Shown here: positions 18,637-27,646 of the stretch, piece by piece
How the letters are laid out: the number at the start of each line of letters is the position of its first letter
How positions within the stretch are numbered: position 1 is the first letter of the stretch
Source of the DNA: Flavobacteriales bacterium
Lineage (GTDB): Bacteria; Bacteroidota; Bacteroidia; CAIKAF01
DNA length: 64,000 nt
Assembly: GCA_026418175.1 (NCBI GenBank)
Contig: JAOABX010000010.1
Span: 1 to 64,000, forward strand
Direction of reading: 5' to 3'
Notes under the pieces: model-generated
Seen by the model: only the letters and a program-made list of their open reading frames with translations
Databases searched by the model: none
What the model was told of the DNA's origin: nothing
Position numbers and translations under genes: made by a program

Positions 18637-19290
18637 ATGACTACGTTTTTGCCTGCATTTCCATTAGAGATTGTAGTTTTTCCAAATGAAACATTGAATC
18701 TGCACATATTTGAAGAACGCTACAAGCAATTAGTAAATGAGTGTTACAATACTCAAAAGCCCTTTGTAATTCCTTCTGTTATTCAAGGCAAAGTGTCGGA
18801 ATATGGAACTGAAGTAGAAATTAGCCGAATAGATAAAATTTATCCGGATGGAAGGATGGATATTCGCACTCTCGGCATTCAAGTAGTTCGTATATTAGAA
18901 TTTATACCTCAGGTCGAAAACAAGTTATATCCTGCAGCCATTGTAACATATAATCATCCGTATTCCAAACTGCTTGAGTCAGACATTGCAAGTGATGATA
19001 CTGTTAAAAAATTAAAAGAATTACTGGTTCATTTAGCTGAAGTTTTACGAATTTCTAAAAACCTTATACCTTCGAGCGACCGATTCATAGCATATCGTAT
19101 TGCTCATTACCTGGGAATGCCTTTAGAAGATGAATATCGATTGTTGCTTACTTTATCTGAAACAGAACGACAGCATCAACTTATAGAGTTCATCCAAAAG
19201 GTATTACCCAGTATAGAACAACGCGAACTAATGCGAGAAAAGATTCACTTAAATGGCCATTTCAAACATTTAAAACCACCAAATTTTTAA
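18637..19290 (+). CDS. LON peptidase substrate-binding domain protein
   Basis: 217 residues covering only a Lon N-terminal (PUA-like) domain, with no ATPase or protease part: LPAFPLEIVVFPNETLNLHIFE at the start, then YGTEVEISRI, YPDGRMDIRTLG. Stand-alone Lon-N proteins of this length are common in Bacteroidota and their role is unclear. The M61 peptidase gene begins 3 bp after the stop, so the two are co-transcribed. Confidence 0.88.
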   Translation: MTTFLPAFPLEIVVFPNETLNLHIFEERYKQLVNECYNTQKPFVIPSVIQGKVSEYGTEVEISRIDKIYPDGRMDIRTLGIQVVRILEFIPQVENKLYPAAIVTYNHPYSKLLESDIASDDTVKKLKELLVHLAEVLRISKNLIPSSDRFIAYRIAHYLGMPLEDEYRLLLTLSETERQHQLIEFIQKVLPSIEQRELMREKIHLNGHFKHLKPPNF

Positions 19291-19293
19291 CCT

Positions 19294-21138
19294 ATGAAAA
19301 TGAGGTATTTGTTTTTTGTTTTGTTTTCGGTAGTTACACTGTTTGCTGTTGCTAGTAGCATCCCTACTCGTTATGAAGTAAATTTAAATGAAGCAAAAAA
19401 TGATGAACTGAAAGTTAACGTTTGGCCGGCATCTTCTTTATCAGGAGATGTCATGTTTCGTATGCCTAAAATTGTGCCTGGTACTTATAGTATTTATGAT
19501 TTTGGCCGTTTTGTAACCTCTTTCGATGCTGTAGCTAAGCCTGGAAAAACTGTAAGCGTAGAAAAGCTGGATGTAAATACTTGGAAAATAAAAGGTATAG
19601 AAAATGCTGAACGATTAGTATATACTGTAGAAGATACATGGGATACTAAAGATAAATCAAACTGGGTATTTGAGCCAGCGGGAACCAATTTTGAAGAAGG
19701 AAAGAATTTTGTGCTAAATAATCATGGGATATTTGGATATTTTGAAGGTACTACTTCTAATCCAATTGAAATTACTGTGATACGACCGGAAAATTTTTAT
19801 GGTTCTTCTGGCCTTACGTTCGTTCAGCAAAAAGACCGTGATTTATATAAACTGCCCAATTATCATACATTAATAGATTCACCCATCATGTATTGCGTGC
19901 CTGATACTACTGTGATTCGGGTGGGAAATACTTCAGTACTGATTTCAGTATATAATGATAATAAGTCTGTAACCTCTGATTACATTTCTCAACAAATAGA
20001 ACCCATTCTGAATGGAATTAAAGATTATTTAGGCGGTAAACTTCCTGTAGATAAATATGCATTCATTTTATACCTTCCTTCTGTTTTTACATCCTTTGGA
20101 TTTGGGGCATTAGAACATAATAATTCATCAATGTATTATTTACCGGCTATGGGTGGTGATTATTTGGGGCAAATGGTAAAAGATGTTTCAGCCCATGAGT
20201 TTTTTCATATTGTTACTCCATTAACTATTCATTCTGAAGAGATTCATTATTTCGATTACAATAACCCTAAAATGTCAAAACATTTGTGGTTATACGAAGG
20301 TGTTACAGAATACTCAGCACATCACGTACAGGTACGAAACAATCAAATTAACTTGGAGCAATTTCTGGATGTGATTCAGGAAAAAATTTCAGGAGCTTCT
20401 AATTTTAACGATACCTTACCATTTACCGTTATGAGTCAAGGCTGTTTGGACAAATATAAAAATCAATACCTGAACGTATATCAAAAAGGAGCATTGATTG
20501 CCATGTGCCTTGATTTGAAATTAATTCAGTTATCAGACGGAACCATGGATTTGCCCAAATTAATGAAGAAACTTTCATTGGAATTTGGCCATCAAAAACC
20601 ATTTAAGGATGACGAATTGTTTGATGTAATAACTCGCCTTACGTATCCAGAGATTGGTATATTTTTGAAAAATCATGTAGGTGGCAATCAGCCACTTCCT
20701 TTGGAAGAATACCTGATGTATGCGGGAATAGCTTATTCTGCCGGTGGGACGCAGGAAATCACCGATTTTGGGTTGGATTTTGAAAATGCCGGTTATGATG
20801 AAAAAACAGACCGTTTTTACATCATCAGTGAGGCAGATTTAAGTGCGGTGGGCAAAGCCATCGGTTTACGCTCAGGCGATGTAATTCAAAAAATAAATGG
20901 AAAAGAGCTAAAAATGGATACAGCCTTGGAAGTATATTTAGATCTCTATTTGAACTCCAAGCCGGCAGACCCCATTGTGTATGAAGTGGGGCGACCCAAT
21001 AAAAAAGGAAAATTAAAAACAATAACCTTAAAGGGTAAGGTAGGTACTAAAACCATTCAGAAAGAAGGAGGATTGGCTTCGGTGGAAAACCCTACAGCTG
21101 ACCAATTAAAGGTCAGAAAAGCATGGATTGGACAATAA
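19294..21138 (+). CDS. M61 family glycyl aminopeptidase with PDZ domain
   Basis: 614 residues: a signal peptide (about residues 1-21), the M61 N-terminal beta domain with MPKIVPGTYSIYDFGRFV, a thermolysin-like core with GALEHNNS (271-278), the zinc motif HEFFH (301-305) and the third ligand in WLYEGVTEY (~332), and a PDZ domain near 510-590 (GLRSGDVIQKINGKEL). These enzymes remove N-terminal Gly/Ala residues in the periplasm. It is coupled to the Lon-N gene upstream; rpmH follows with its own promoter. Confidence 0.92.
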   Translation: MKMRYLFFVLFSVVTLFAVASSIPTRYEVNLNEAKNDELKVNVWPASSLSGDVMFRMPKIVPGTYSIYDFGRFVTSFDAVAKPGKTVSVEKLDVNTWKIKGIENAERLVYTVEDTWDTKDKSNWVFEPAGTNFEEGKNFVLNNHGIFGYFEGTTSNPIEITVIRPENFYGSSGLTFVQQKDRDLYKLPNYHTLIDSPIMYCVPDTTVIRVGNTSVLISVYNDNKSVTSDYISQQIEPILNGIKDYLGGKLPVDKYAFILYLPSVFTSFGFGALEHNNSSMYYLPAMGGDYLGQMVKDVSAHEFFHIVTPLTIHSEEIHYFDYNNPKMSKHLWLYEGVTEYSAHHVQVRNNQINLEQFLDVIQEKISGASNFNDTLPFTVMSQGCLDKYKNQYLNVYQKGALIAMCLDLKLIQLSDGTMDLPKLMKKLSLEFGHQKPFKDDELFDVITRLTYPEIGIFLKNHVGGNQPLPLEEYLMYAGIAYSAGGTQEITDFGLDFENAGYDEKTDRFYIISEADLSAVGKAIGLRSGDVIQKINGKELKMDTALEVYLDLYLNSKPADPIVYEVGRPNKKGKLKTITLKGKVGTKTIQKEGGLASVENPTADQLKVRKAWIGQ

Positions 21139-21167
21139 GTGGCTTTATACTTTGAATTGCAAAAAAA

Positions 21168-21198
21168 TTTGCCTGATTAAAATTAATGCCTATTTTTG
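21168..21198 (+). promoter_or_regulatory. promoter of rpmH
   Basis: TTTG at 21168-21171, a 19-bp spacer and TATTTTTG at 21191-21198 match the Bacteroidota consensus exactly and with the same spacing as the tRNA-Val promoter. The leader to the rpmH ATG is about 25 nt. Confidence 0.85.
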
Positions 21199-21228
21199 CA
21201 GTCCTTTTGAATTATAAAACATACAGCA

Positions 21229-21390
21229 ATGTCAAAAAGAACTTTTCAGCCATCAATAAGAAAAAGAAGAAATAAGCACGGGTTTCGCAAACGTATGTCC
21301 ACAGCAGACGGCCGTCGTGTACTAGCTGCACGCCGGAGGAGAGGAAGATGGAAATTGACTGTTTCTGATGAGTTTTATCCGAAAAAGTGA
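21229..21390 (+). CDS. rpmH: 50S ribosomal protein L34
   Basis: A 53-residue highly basic protein: [20 protein letters not shown], then [20 protein letters not shown] and a short [13 protein letters not shown] tail. These are the full L34 signatures. It is a structural component of the large subunit. Unlike in most bacteria it is not followed by rnpA; a terminator comes at once. The local sequence is richer in G and C than its neighbours, as usual for ribosomal protein genes. Confidence 0.97.
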   Translation: MSKRTFQPSIRKRRNKHGFRKRMSTADGRRVLAARRRRGRWKLTVSDEFYPKK

Positions 21391-21416
21391 TTCTTTATAA
21401 TACTTCAAGTTATTAC

Positions 21417-21439
21417 CCTGCTCATCGAGCAGGTTTTTT
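21417..21439 (+). terminator. intrinsic terminator of rpmH
   Basis: The stem CCTGCTC/GAGCAGG (21417-21423 with 21427-21433) with a 3-base loop is followed by six T, 26 bp after the rpmH stop. Confidence 0.9.
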
Positions 21440-21548
21440 ATTTTATACACATATCTTAGAAATATTATTATTTACTTGGATTACACATTATTAATTCATA
21501 AAAGTCAATAATGTAGAGAATCAGATCTTATTTGTTGAACACAGCTTA

Positions 21549-22385
21549 TTATTTGTTCAAAACAGGAAAAATCCGTTCTGCCAATACAGGATATATTGCC
21601 TCACAATATACAGGTTTTAATAAATCATGCCCCGTATCTAAAACCTTCCAGGTAATAAGGTCTTCCATCCCTTTGTGTAAAATGGAACCGATTTCGCTGT
21701 TCAGTACCGGATCATACTTACCAGTAAATAAAGCCACAGGGATATTGTAATTACGTATGATTTGTTTAGAAATTCCTACACGGGGCACAAGCTGGCTGTA
21801 TGCGTTCCAAACATGCAATACTTTTTCACGTTTTTCCCGATCGCCAAATTGAGCATGGGTAAACTTTTCCATTTTTTTAGAAACAAACCCCATCATTCGT
21901 AAGTATTTTACCAATCGAAAGAACAATTCCGGGCGTTCAACGGTGCGTTTAAATAATATTTTCCCCCTCGGATTTTGTGTAGCGTAATAATACCAGAAAC
22001 TTTTTTTTATACCGTCGGGAGCAAGCAGAATAAGGCTTTGAATGCGTTCAGGCATTTGTTGCATAGTTTGCAATACAATTCGGCCTCCTAAGCTGTATCC
22101 CATCATTGAAAATTTTTCTATACCTTCTTTTTGTAAGAAGGCCTTCATCCATGCCTTGTGAAAATCAGGTGTGATGGGTTCACTTTTTGAAACCCCATCC
22201 GGATATTGGCTGGTGCCATGATGAAACAGGTGAAAGGAATATACAGTAAAGTTTTGTCCCAATGCCGCTTCAAGATTATAGAACACTTCGGCCTGTTGAC
22301 CAAATCCATGAAAGGCTAGGAGGGGATGAATACCCTTCCCGAATTTTATATAACCAATCTTATATCCTTCAAATTCAAAAATCAC
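21549..22385 (-). CDS. alpha/beta hydrolase
   Basis: 278 residues with the alpha/beta hydrolase fold: HPLLAFHGFGQQAEVF (oxyanion loop), the nucleophile Ser in MMGYSLGGRIVL (~100), Asp in ALFTGKYDPVLN and His in VLDTGHDLLKP. The start codon is GTG (22383-22385): a stop lies eight codons upstream and there is no ATG between. Substrate unknown; the family includes esterases and C-C hydrolases. It is divergent from carB. Confidence 0.85.
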   Translation of the reverse strand: MIFEFEGYKIGYIKFGKGIHPLLAFHGFGQQAEVFYNLEAALGQNFTVYSFHLFHHGTSQYPDGVSKSEPITPDFHKAWMKAFLQKEGIEKFSMMGYSLGGRIVLQTMQQMPERIQSLILLAPDGIKKSFWYYYATQNPRGKILFKRTVERPELFFRLVKYLRMMGFVSKKMEKFTHAQFGDREKREKVLHVWNAYSQLVPRVGISKQIIRNYNIPVALFTGKYDPVLNSEIGSILHKGMEDLITWKVLDTGHDLLKPVYCEAIYPVLAERIFPVLNK

Positions 22386-22455
22386 TCTTAAAACTTTGTG
22401 AATAAATCATTCTGATTTTTTCATGTGTACCATATGTATTTCCGTATTTTCGCAT

Positions 22456-22480
22456 CCCGAACCGAGAGTTCGGGTTTTTT
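22456..22480 (+). terminator. terminator-like hairpin in the carB leader
   Basis: CCCGAAC/GTTCGGG (22456-22462 with 22468-22474) with a 5-base loop and six T ends 30 bp before the carB start. No rightward gene lies between it and the already terminated rpmH, so it is either an attenuator of carB or a stable 5' hairpin. A TATTTTCG box (22445-22452, one mismatch to TAnnTTTG) directly precedes it. Confidence 0.6.
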
Positions 22481-22510
22481 GTATCCGGCCACCATTAAAG
22501 TACATCATTC

Positions 22511-25321
22511 ATGCCCAAAGATAACAGTATAAAATCAGTTCTGATAATCGGCAGTGGTCCGATTATTATTGGTCAAGCCTGTGAGTTTGATTATTCGGGG
22601 TCTCAGGCTGCTCGTTCGCTTCGTGAAGAAGGTATTGAAGTATCGCTCATTAATTCAAATCCGGCAACAATCATGACCGATCCGGTTACCGCTGACCACG
22701 TTTATTTATGGCCATTAGAGGTAGATTCTATTGTTAAAATATTGGAAGAGCGAAAGATTGATGCCGTATTGCCAACCATGGGCGGCCAAACAGCCCTAAA
22801 TCTATGTAAAGATTGTGAAGAAGCTGGGGTGTGGGAAAAATACGGGGTTCGAATTATAGGAGTAGATATTGAGGCCATTGACCGCACTGAAAACCGTGAG
22901 CTTTTTCGTCAGTTAATGATAGACATTGGCGTAGCAGTAGCACCATCAAAAACAGCACAGTCTTTTTTGGAAGGTAAGGAAATAGCCCAGGAAATTGGTT
23001 TTCCGCTGGTAATACGTCCTTCGTTTACATTAGGTGGAACCGGAGGAGCGTTTGTAAATAAAAAAGAAGATTTTGATGAATTGTTAAATCGCGGGCTGCA
23101 TGCATCACCAATCCACGAAGTGCTGATAGAGAAATCCATTTTTGGTTGGAAGGAGTTTGAATTGGAATTACTTCGTGATGCCAATGATAATGTAGTTATT
23201 ATTTGTTCCATCGAGAATTTTGATCCGATGGGTATTCATACAGGCGACTCCATTACTGTTGCTCCGGCCATGACCTTGCCTGATACCGTATTTCAGCGGA
23301 TGCGCGACATGGCTATTAAAATGATGCGCTCAATTGGCAATTTTGCCGGAGGATGTAATGTGCAGTTCGCAGTACATCCGGAAACAGAAGAAATAGTTGC
23401 CATCGAAATTAACCCTAGAGTTAGTCGCTCATCAGCATTGGCATCCAAAGCTACAGGTTATCCTATTGCACGCATTGCAGCCAAGTTGGCCATTGGCTAC
23501 CATTTGGATGAGCTGGAAAATCCAATTACTAAAACTTCTGCATTATTTGAGCCTACACTGGATTATGTCATTGTAAAAATACCTCGTTGGAATTTTGATA
23601 AGTTTAAGGGTGCTGACCGAAAATTAGGCTTGCAGATGAAAAGTGTAGGTGAGGTAATGGGTATCGGCCGTTGTTTTCAGGAAGCTCTTCAAAAAGCTTG
23701 CCAGTCACTTGAAATCAACCGAAATGGACTAGGTGCCGATGGCAGAGAACTGCGCAACCGGGATGAGTTATTATTCAGTTTGGAAAATCCTAGTTGGAAT
23801 CGTTTATTTCATATCTACGATGCATTCAAATTAGGTATTCCTTTTAGTACTATTCATAAAGCTACACAGATTGATCCTTGGTTTTTGAATCAAATTGCCG
23901 AATTGGTTTCATTAGAAAAAGAAATTCAGAATTACACCATTAAAACACTGCCCAAGGAGTTGCTTTTAGTAGCCAAACAAAAAGGGTATGGCGACCGCCA
24001 AATTGCACATTTAGTAGGCTGTTTAGAAAGCGAAGTGTATCAACGCAGGCAAGAAGATAAGATACAACGGGTGTATAAATTGGTGGATACCTGGGCTGCG
24101 GAGTTTGAAGCCTTTACACCATATTATTATTCCACTTTTGAAGAAGAAAACGAATCCAAGGTTACTGATCGGAAAAAGGTGGTGATATTAGGTTCTGGGC
24201 CAAACCGAATTGGTCAAGGTATTGAGTTTGATTATTCCTGTGTACATGGAGTACTTGCTGCCAAAGAAGTAGGATATGAAACCATCATGATAAATTGCAA
24301 TCCTGAAACGGTTTCAACCGATTTTAATACCGCCGATAAACTATATTTTGAGCCGGTATTTTGGGAACATATTTATGATATAATTCAGCATGAAAAGCCC
24401 GAAGGAGTAATTGTGCAATTGGGTGGCCAAACTGCATTAAAATTGGCTGAGAAATTACATCGCTATGGGATAAAAATTATGGGTACTTCTTATGAATCAC
24501 TCGATTTGGCAGAAGATCGCGGGCAATTTTCTACTTTGCTGAAAGAATTGGGAATTCCTTATCCAAAATTTGGTACGGTAACCAATGCCGATGAAGCCAT
24601 TGCATTATCCCGTGAATTAGGGTTCCCATTGCTGGTACGTCCTTCGTATGTATTGGGCGGGCAGAAAATGAAAATTGTTATTAATGAAGAGGAGCTGGAA
24701 GCTCACATTGTCGATTTATTCCGCGATTTTCCTGGAAACAAGGTATTGCTTGATCACTTCCTTGAGCGAACCATTGAAGCTGAAACCGATTCAATTTGTG
24801 ATGGTGAAGAATGTAGAGTAATAGGCATGATGCAACACATTGAACCTGCCGGAATACATTCGGGTGACTCCTATGCAGTTTTACCTCCCTATAATTTAGG
24901 AGCACTGGTGATGGAACAAATGGAAGAATATAGCAAGCGCATCGCACTGGCTATGAAAGTAAAAGGGTTAATAAATATTCAGTTCGCCATCAAAGGCGAT
25001 CAAGTGTATGTAATAGAAGCCAATCCACGTGCTTCTCGTACTGTTCCCTTTATTGCCAAAGCATATGGCGAACCTTACGTAAATTATGCTACCAAAGTAA
25101 TGTTGGGAACGCACAAAGTAAAAGACTTTAAGTTTGAGCCTAAACTCAAGGGTTATGCAATTAAAATTCCGGTATTTTCATTTAATAAATTTCCGGGAGT
25201 AAATAAAGAACTAGGACCAGAAATGAAATCCACCGGTGAAGCTATTTATTTCATAGATTCGCTCAAGGATAAGTTTTTTACCAAAATTTACAATGAGCGA
25301 AACCTTTATTTAAGTAAATAA
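22511..25321 (+). CDS. carB: carbamoyl-phosphate synthase large subunit, lacking the MGS domain
   Basis: 936 residues with the duplicated CarB layout: first half [64 protein letters not shown]; second half [54 protein letters not shown]. It makes carbamoyl phosphate for pyrimidines and arginine with glutaminase CarA. The E. coli enzyme has about 1,070 residues; this one stops at the end of the second synthetase half and has no C-terminal MGS-like allosteric domain. carA is not adjacent. The stop overlaps the next start by 1 bp (TAATG). Confidence 0.95.
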   Translation: MPKDNSIKSVLIIGSGPIIIGQACEFDYSGSQAARSLREEGIEVSLINSNPATIMTDPVTADHVYLWPLEVDSIVKILEERKIDAVLPTMGGQTALNLCKDCEEAGVWEKYGVRIIGVDIEAIDRTENRELFRQLMIDIGVAVAPSKTAQSFLEGKEIAQEIGFPLVIRPSFTLGGTGGAFVNKKEDFDELLNRGLHASPIHEVLIEKSIFGWKEFELELLRDANDNVVIICSIENFDPMGIHTGDSITVAPAMTLPDTVFQRMRDMAIKMMRSIGNFAGGCNVQFAVHPETEEIVAIEINPRVSRSSALASKATGYPIARIAAKLAIGYHLDELENPITKTSALFEPTLDYVIVKIPRWNFDKFKGADRKLGLQMKSVGEVMGIGRCFQEALQKACQSLEINRNGLGADGRELRNRDELLFSLENPSWNRLFHIYDAFKLGIPFSTIHKATQIDPWFLNQIAELVSLEKEIQNYTIKTLPKELLLVAKQKGYGDRQIAHLVGCLESEVYQRRQEDKIQRVYKLVDTWAAEFEAFTPYYYSTFEEENESKVTDRKKVVILGSGPNRIGQGIEFDYSCVHGVLAAKEVGYETIMINCNPETVSTDFNTADKLYFEPVFWEHIYDIIQHEKPEGVIVQLGGQTALKLAEKLHRYGIKIMGTSYESLDLAEDRGQFSTLLKELGIPYPKFGTVTNADEAIALSRELGFPLLVRPSYVLGGQKMKIVINEEELEAHIVDLFRDFPGNKVLLDHFLERTIEAETDSICDGEECRVIGMMQHIEPAGIHSGDSYAVLPPYNLGALVMEQMEEYSKRIALAMKVKGLINIQFAIKGDQVYVIEANPRASRTVPFIAKAYGEPYVNYATKVMLGTHKVKDFKFEPKLKGYAIKIPVFSFNKFPGVNKELGPEMKSTGEAIYFIDSLKDKFFTKIYNERNLYLSK

Positions 25322-25506
25322 TGATTGGGTTAATTAAAACAATACTTATTATTATTGGTTTATGGGTGGTAATTCAGTTTTTTTCTCGATTGATGTCATC
25401 CACTGACCAACATACTGGGAATTCAACTTCAGCCAAAAACACCCACCGAAAAAATGATAATAATAAGGACGACGGTGAGTATATCGAATATGAAGAAATT
25501 AAATAA
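25321..25506 (+). CDS. small DUF4834-like membrane protein
   Basis: 61 residues: one N-terminal membrane helix (LIKTILIIIGLWVVIQFFSRL), then a charged Asn/Lys/Asp-rich stretch and a conserved end GEYIEYEEIK. This is the pattern of the DUF4834 family, which occurs only in Bacteroidota and has no known role. It is translationally coupled to carB by the TAATG overlap and ends at a bidirectional terminator. Confidence 0.75.
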   Translation: MIGLIKTILIIIGLWVVIQFFSRLMSSTDQHTGNSTSAKNTHRKNDNNKDDGEYIEYEEIK

Positions 25507-25565
25507 ATATAATAGTTTAATTTGTGGTTTTTAAATAATGAGACTTATTTAAAAAATGGAAATAA

Positions 25566-25593
25566 AAAACGAGGGCTTTAACGCCCTCGTTTT
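25566..25593. terminator. bidirectional terminator between DUF4834 and isocitrate dehydrogenase genes
   Basis: A perfect 11-bp stem AAAACGAGGGC/GCCCTCGTTTT (25566-25576 with 25583-25593) with a 6-base loop, A-rich before and T-rich after, lies in the gap between two convergent genes. Confidence 0.9.
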
Positions 25594-25616
25594 GCAATGA
25601 ATATCAACCCTATGAC

Positions 25617-27056
25617 TTATTGACCTTGTCCGAGAGAATATCCCGGTTTGCCGTCAAAATTGTACAGATGTTCTGTTTTTATAAAATCAAGCCCGGCATT
25701 ATTAATTTTTTCAAGCAAACGAATAACCATTTTTTTATTTAATACTACATCAGCCTTGGCTGAAACAAACCGGCAACGCCAATGATCTGTGCAAAATGTT
25801 TCGGGCGTATAGTTGGGCCAAACTGCTGTTCCTCGATTGGAAATCATAATAAGTTTCCAATTCCCTTCCATAGCGTTTTCTATAATATTTGCCAATTCGT
25901 GAGGATTACTTCCCGGCCAATGCAAAAACACATCACATCCTACCAATTCCTTATTAGAAGGAGCTTTGCGTACATAAGGTTTTAATTGAAGCATGCTTCC
26001 TTGATAGGCCACCGGTTGTAATACAGATGGTTTTTGGCCTAATCGGGCTATAACAGCATCTGCGAATTCTGAAGTCCCTACTTTTTGTTTGCTTACACCT
26101 TCTTTAAAAATATCGTAGGTATGAATTCCATCTTCCAAAGTTTTTAACCAAGCATTTTGTATTTTTTCAGCCACTTCTTGCTGGCCAATGTGTACCAGCA
26201 TCAAGATGGCACCTTGTAATAAACCAGAAGGATTTGCCATGTTTTGGCCTGCTCTTCGGGGGGCTGAACCATGAATGGCTTCAAACATGGCACATTCTGT
26301 TCCGATGTTGGCTGAACCGGCAAGCCCAACGGAGCCGGCAATTTGTGCAGCTACATCCGAAAGTACGTCTCCGTAGAGGTTAGGCATTACAATAACATCA
26401 AAAGCTTCGGGTGTGTCGGCCATTTTAGCGGCTCCAATATCAATTATCCAGTGTTCTTTCTCTATCTCCGGATATTCTTCACCAATTTCGTCAAATACTT
26501 TATGGAACAAACCATCCGTTTGTTTCATAATATTGTCTTTAGTAAAACATGTAACTTTTTTACGACCATATACCTTTGCATATTCAAAGGCATAGCGAAT
26601 AATCCGTTCACACCCCGGACGGCTGATAAGTTTTAAGCATTGTACCACTTCATCGGTTTGTTGGTGTTCTATACCGGCATACAGGTCTTCTTCATTTTCA
26701 CGAATGATGACCAGATTCATGTTGGGGTGCTTAGTACTTACATACGGATGATACGAAATACAGGGACGTACATTGGCATATAACCCCAGCTTTTTTCGAG
26801 TCGTAACATTTAAACTTTTGTATCCTCCACCTTGTGGAGTTGTAATAGGAGCTTTTAAGAATACTTTCGTACGGCGAATAGATTCCCAAGATTCTTCACT
26901 TATACCAGAGGTGTTTCCCGATAAATACACTTTTTCGCCTACTTCAATTTCTTCAATGTCTAATTCTGCACCTGCAGCAAATAAAATCTTCAGGGTTGCA
27001 TCCATGATTTCCGGGCCAATTCCATCGCCCTTGGCTACTGTAATGGGTGTTTTCAT
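25617..27056 (-). CDS. NADP-dependent isocitrate dehydrogenase, Thermus-type with C-terminal extension
   Basis: 479 residues. The first ~340 are a decarboxylating dehydrogenase of the isocitrate/isopropylmalate fold: ITVAKGDGIGPEIMDATLKI, NVRPCISYHP, IRENEEDLYAGIEH, KDNIMKQTDGLF, MPNLYGDVLSDVAAQIAGSV and HGSAPRRAGQNMANPSG. The last ~140 residues are an extra domain (GCDVFLHWPGSNPHELANII, CRFVSAKADVVLNK) as in the ~500-residue Thermus enzyme. It is a TCA-cycle step giving 2-oxoglutarate and NADPH. It is transcribed alone. Confidence 0.93.
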   Translation of the reverse strand: MKTPITVAKGDGIGPEIMDATLKILFAAGAELDIEEIEVGEKVYLSGNTSGISEESWESIRRTKVFLKAPITTPQGGGYKSLNVTTRKKLGLYANVRPCISYHPYVSTKHPNMNLVIIRENEEDLYAGIEHQQTDEVVQCLKLISRPGCERIIRYAFEYAKVYGRKKVTCFTKDNIMKQTDGLFHKVFDEIGEEYPEIEKEHWIIDIGAAKMADTPEAFDVIVMPNLYGDVLSDVAAQIAGSVGLAGSANIGTECAMFEAIHGSAPRRAGQNMANPSGLLQGAILMLVHIGQQEVAEKIQNAWLKTLEDGIHTYDIFKEGVSKQKVGTSEFADAVIARLGQKPSVLQPVAYQGSMLQLKPYVRKAPSNKELVGCDVFLHWPGSNPHELANIIENAMEGNWKLIMISNRGTAVWPNYTPETFCTDHWRCRFVSAKADVVLNKKMVIRLLEKINNAGLDFIKTEHLYNFDGKPGYSLGQGQ

Positions 27057-27182
27057 GCGTTTATTTTTTTATACAATAGTAGGAAGTATTTTAAAAAATA
27101 AAAATTTTATATAAATAATGCATCAACTAATGGTGTTTTAAAAGTATTAAATATCAAATAAATATAATTAGATATTGAAGAA

Positions 27183-27515
27183 TTACATTTAATCCTTGCT
27201 GCGGCTTCGATTCAGCTAAAAAAAATTCTAAATCAATCTAACGAGCCATTGTTAGAAACAATTTCGTTTGTTTAGGTATTTATCATTAAGCAAGCAGTTT
27301 TGGCAGGTTTTGGAATTTCTATTTTAACATTGATACAGTATGTGGCAAGAGCTGCAATTTGGAGAAATACCGTTAATTAAAGCCTTGGGATTCCCATTTT
27401 AAAATGAATGGCGAATGATTTGTCTAAAAGAAAAAAATTATCGCTGGCTTCCGAAGCTTTTATTTGTTTAATACGGGATGAAAAAGAACACATCAAAGCG
27501 TATGCTTTTTCCTGA
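27183..27515 (+). pseudogene. decayed LysR-family transcriptional regulator
   Basis: Three frames in order match a LysR regulator. First LAAASIQLKKILNQSNEP, LLETISFV (end of the HTH domain, 27186-27270) then a stop. Next IIKQAVLAGFGISILTLI (effector-domain segment, about 27282-27335). A frameshift gives ELQFGEIPLIKALGFPF (about 27350-27400). A further frameshift gives LSKRKKLSLASEAFICLI, RDEKEHIKAY, ending at the TGA 27513-27515. The middle of the gene, about 170 residues, is deleted. The gene is dead; its former target is unknown. Confidence 0.75.
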
Positions 27516-27623
27516 AATAAGCAATATGTAGAATGAAATGATTTTTATGTTTCTTTTTAGTTTCGGATATACCTACAATTAGGTATTTTGCTGGTTAGCC
27601 ATAGGTTCACATTAAGCAGCTAT

Positions 27624-27631
27624 TATCTTTG
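27624..27631 (+). promoter_or_regulatory. -7 promoter box of the TolB-like lipoprotein gene
   Basis: TATCTTTG fits TAnnTTTG and lies 15 bp before the ATG at 27647. No TTTG is seen at the expected -33 place. The box overlaps the longest possible ORF start (a TTG at 27629), which argues for the ATG. Confidence 0.6.
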
Positions 27632-27646
27632 TCACAAATTATATGT

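Larger units (their letters stand above)
27057..27646. other. gene-free stretch between isocitrate dehydrogenase and TolB-like gene
   Basis: About 590 bp between divergent genes. Its centre is the LysR pseudogene; the right end holds the promoter of the lipoprotein gene (TATCTTTG at 27624-27631, 15 bp before its ATG). I see no intact ORF, RNA or terminator in the rest. Confidence 0.6.
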
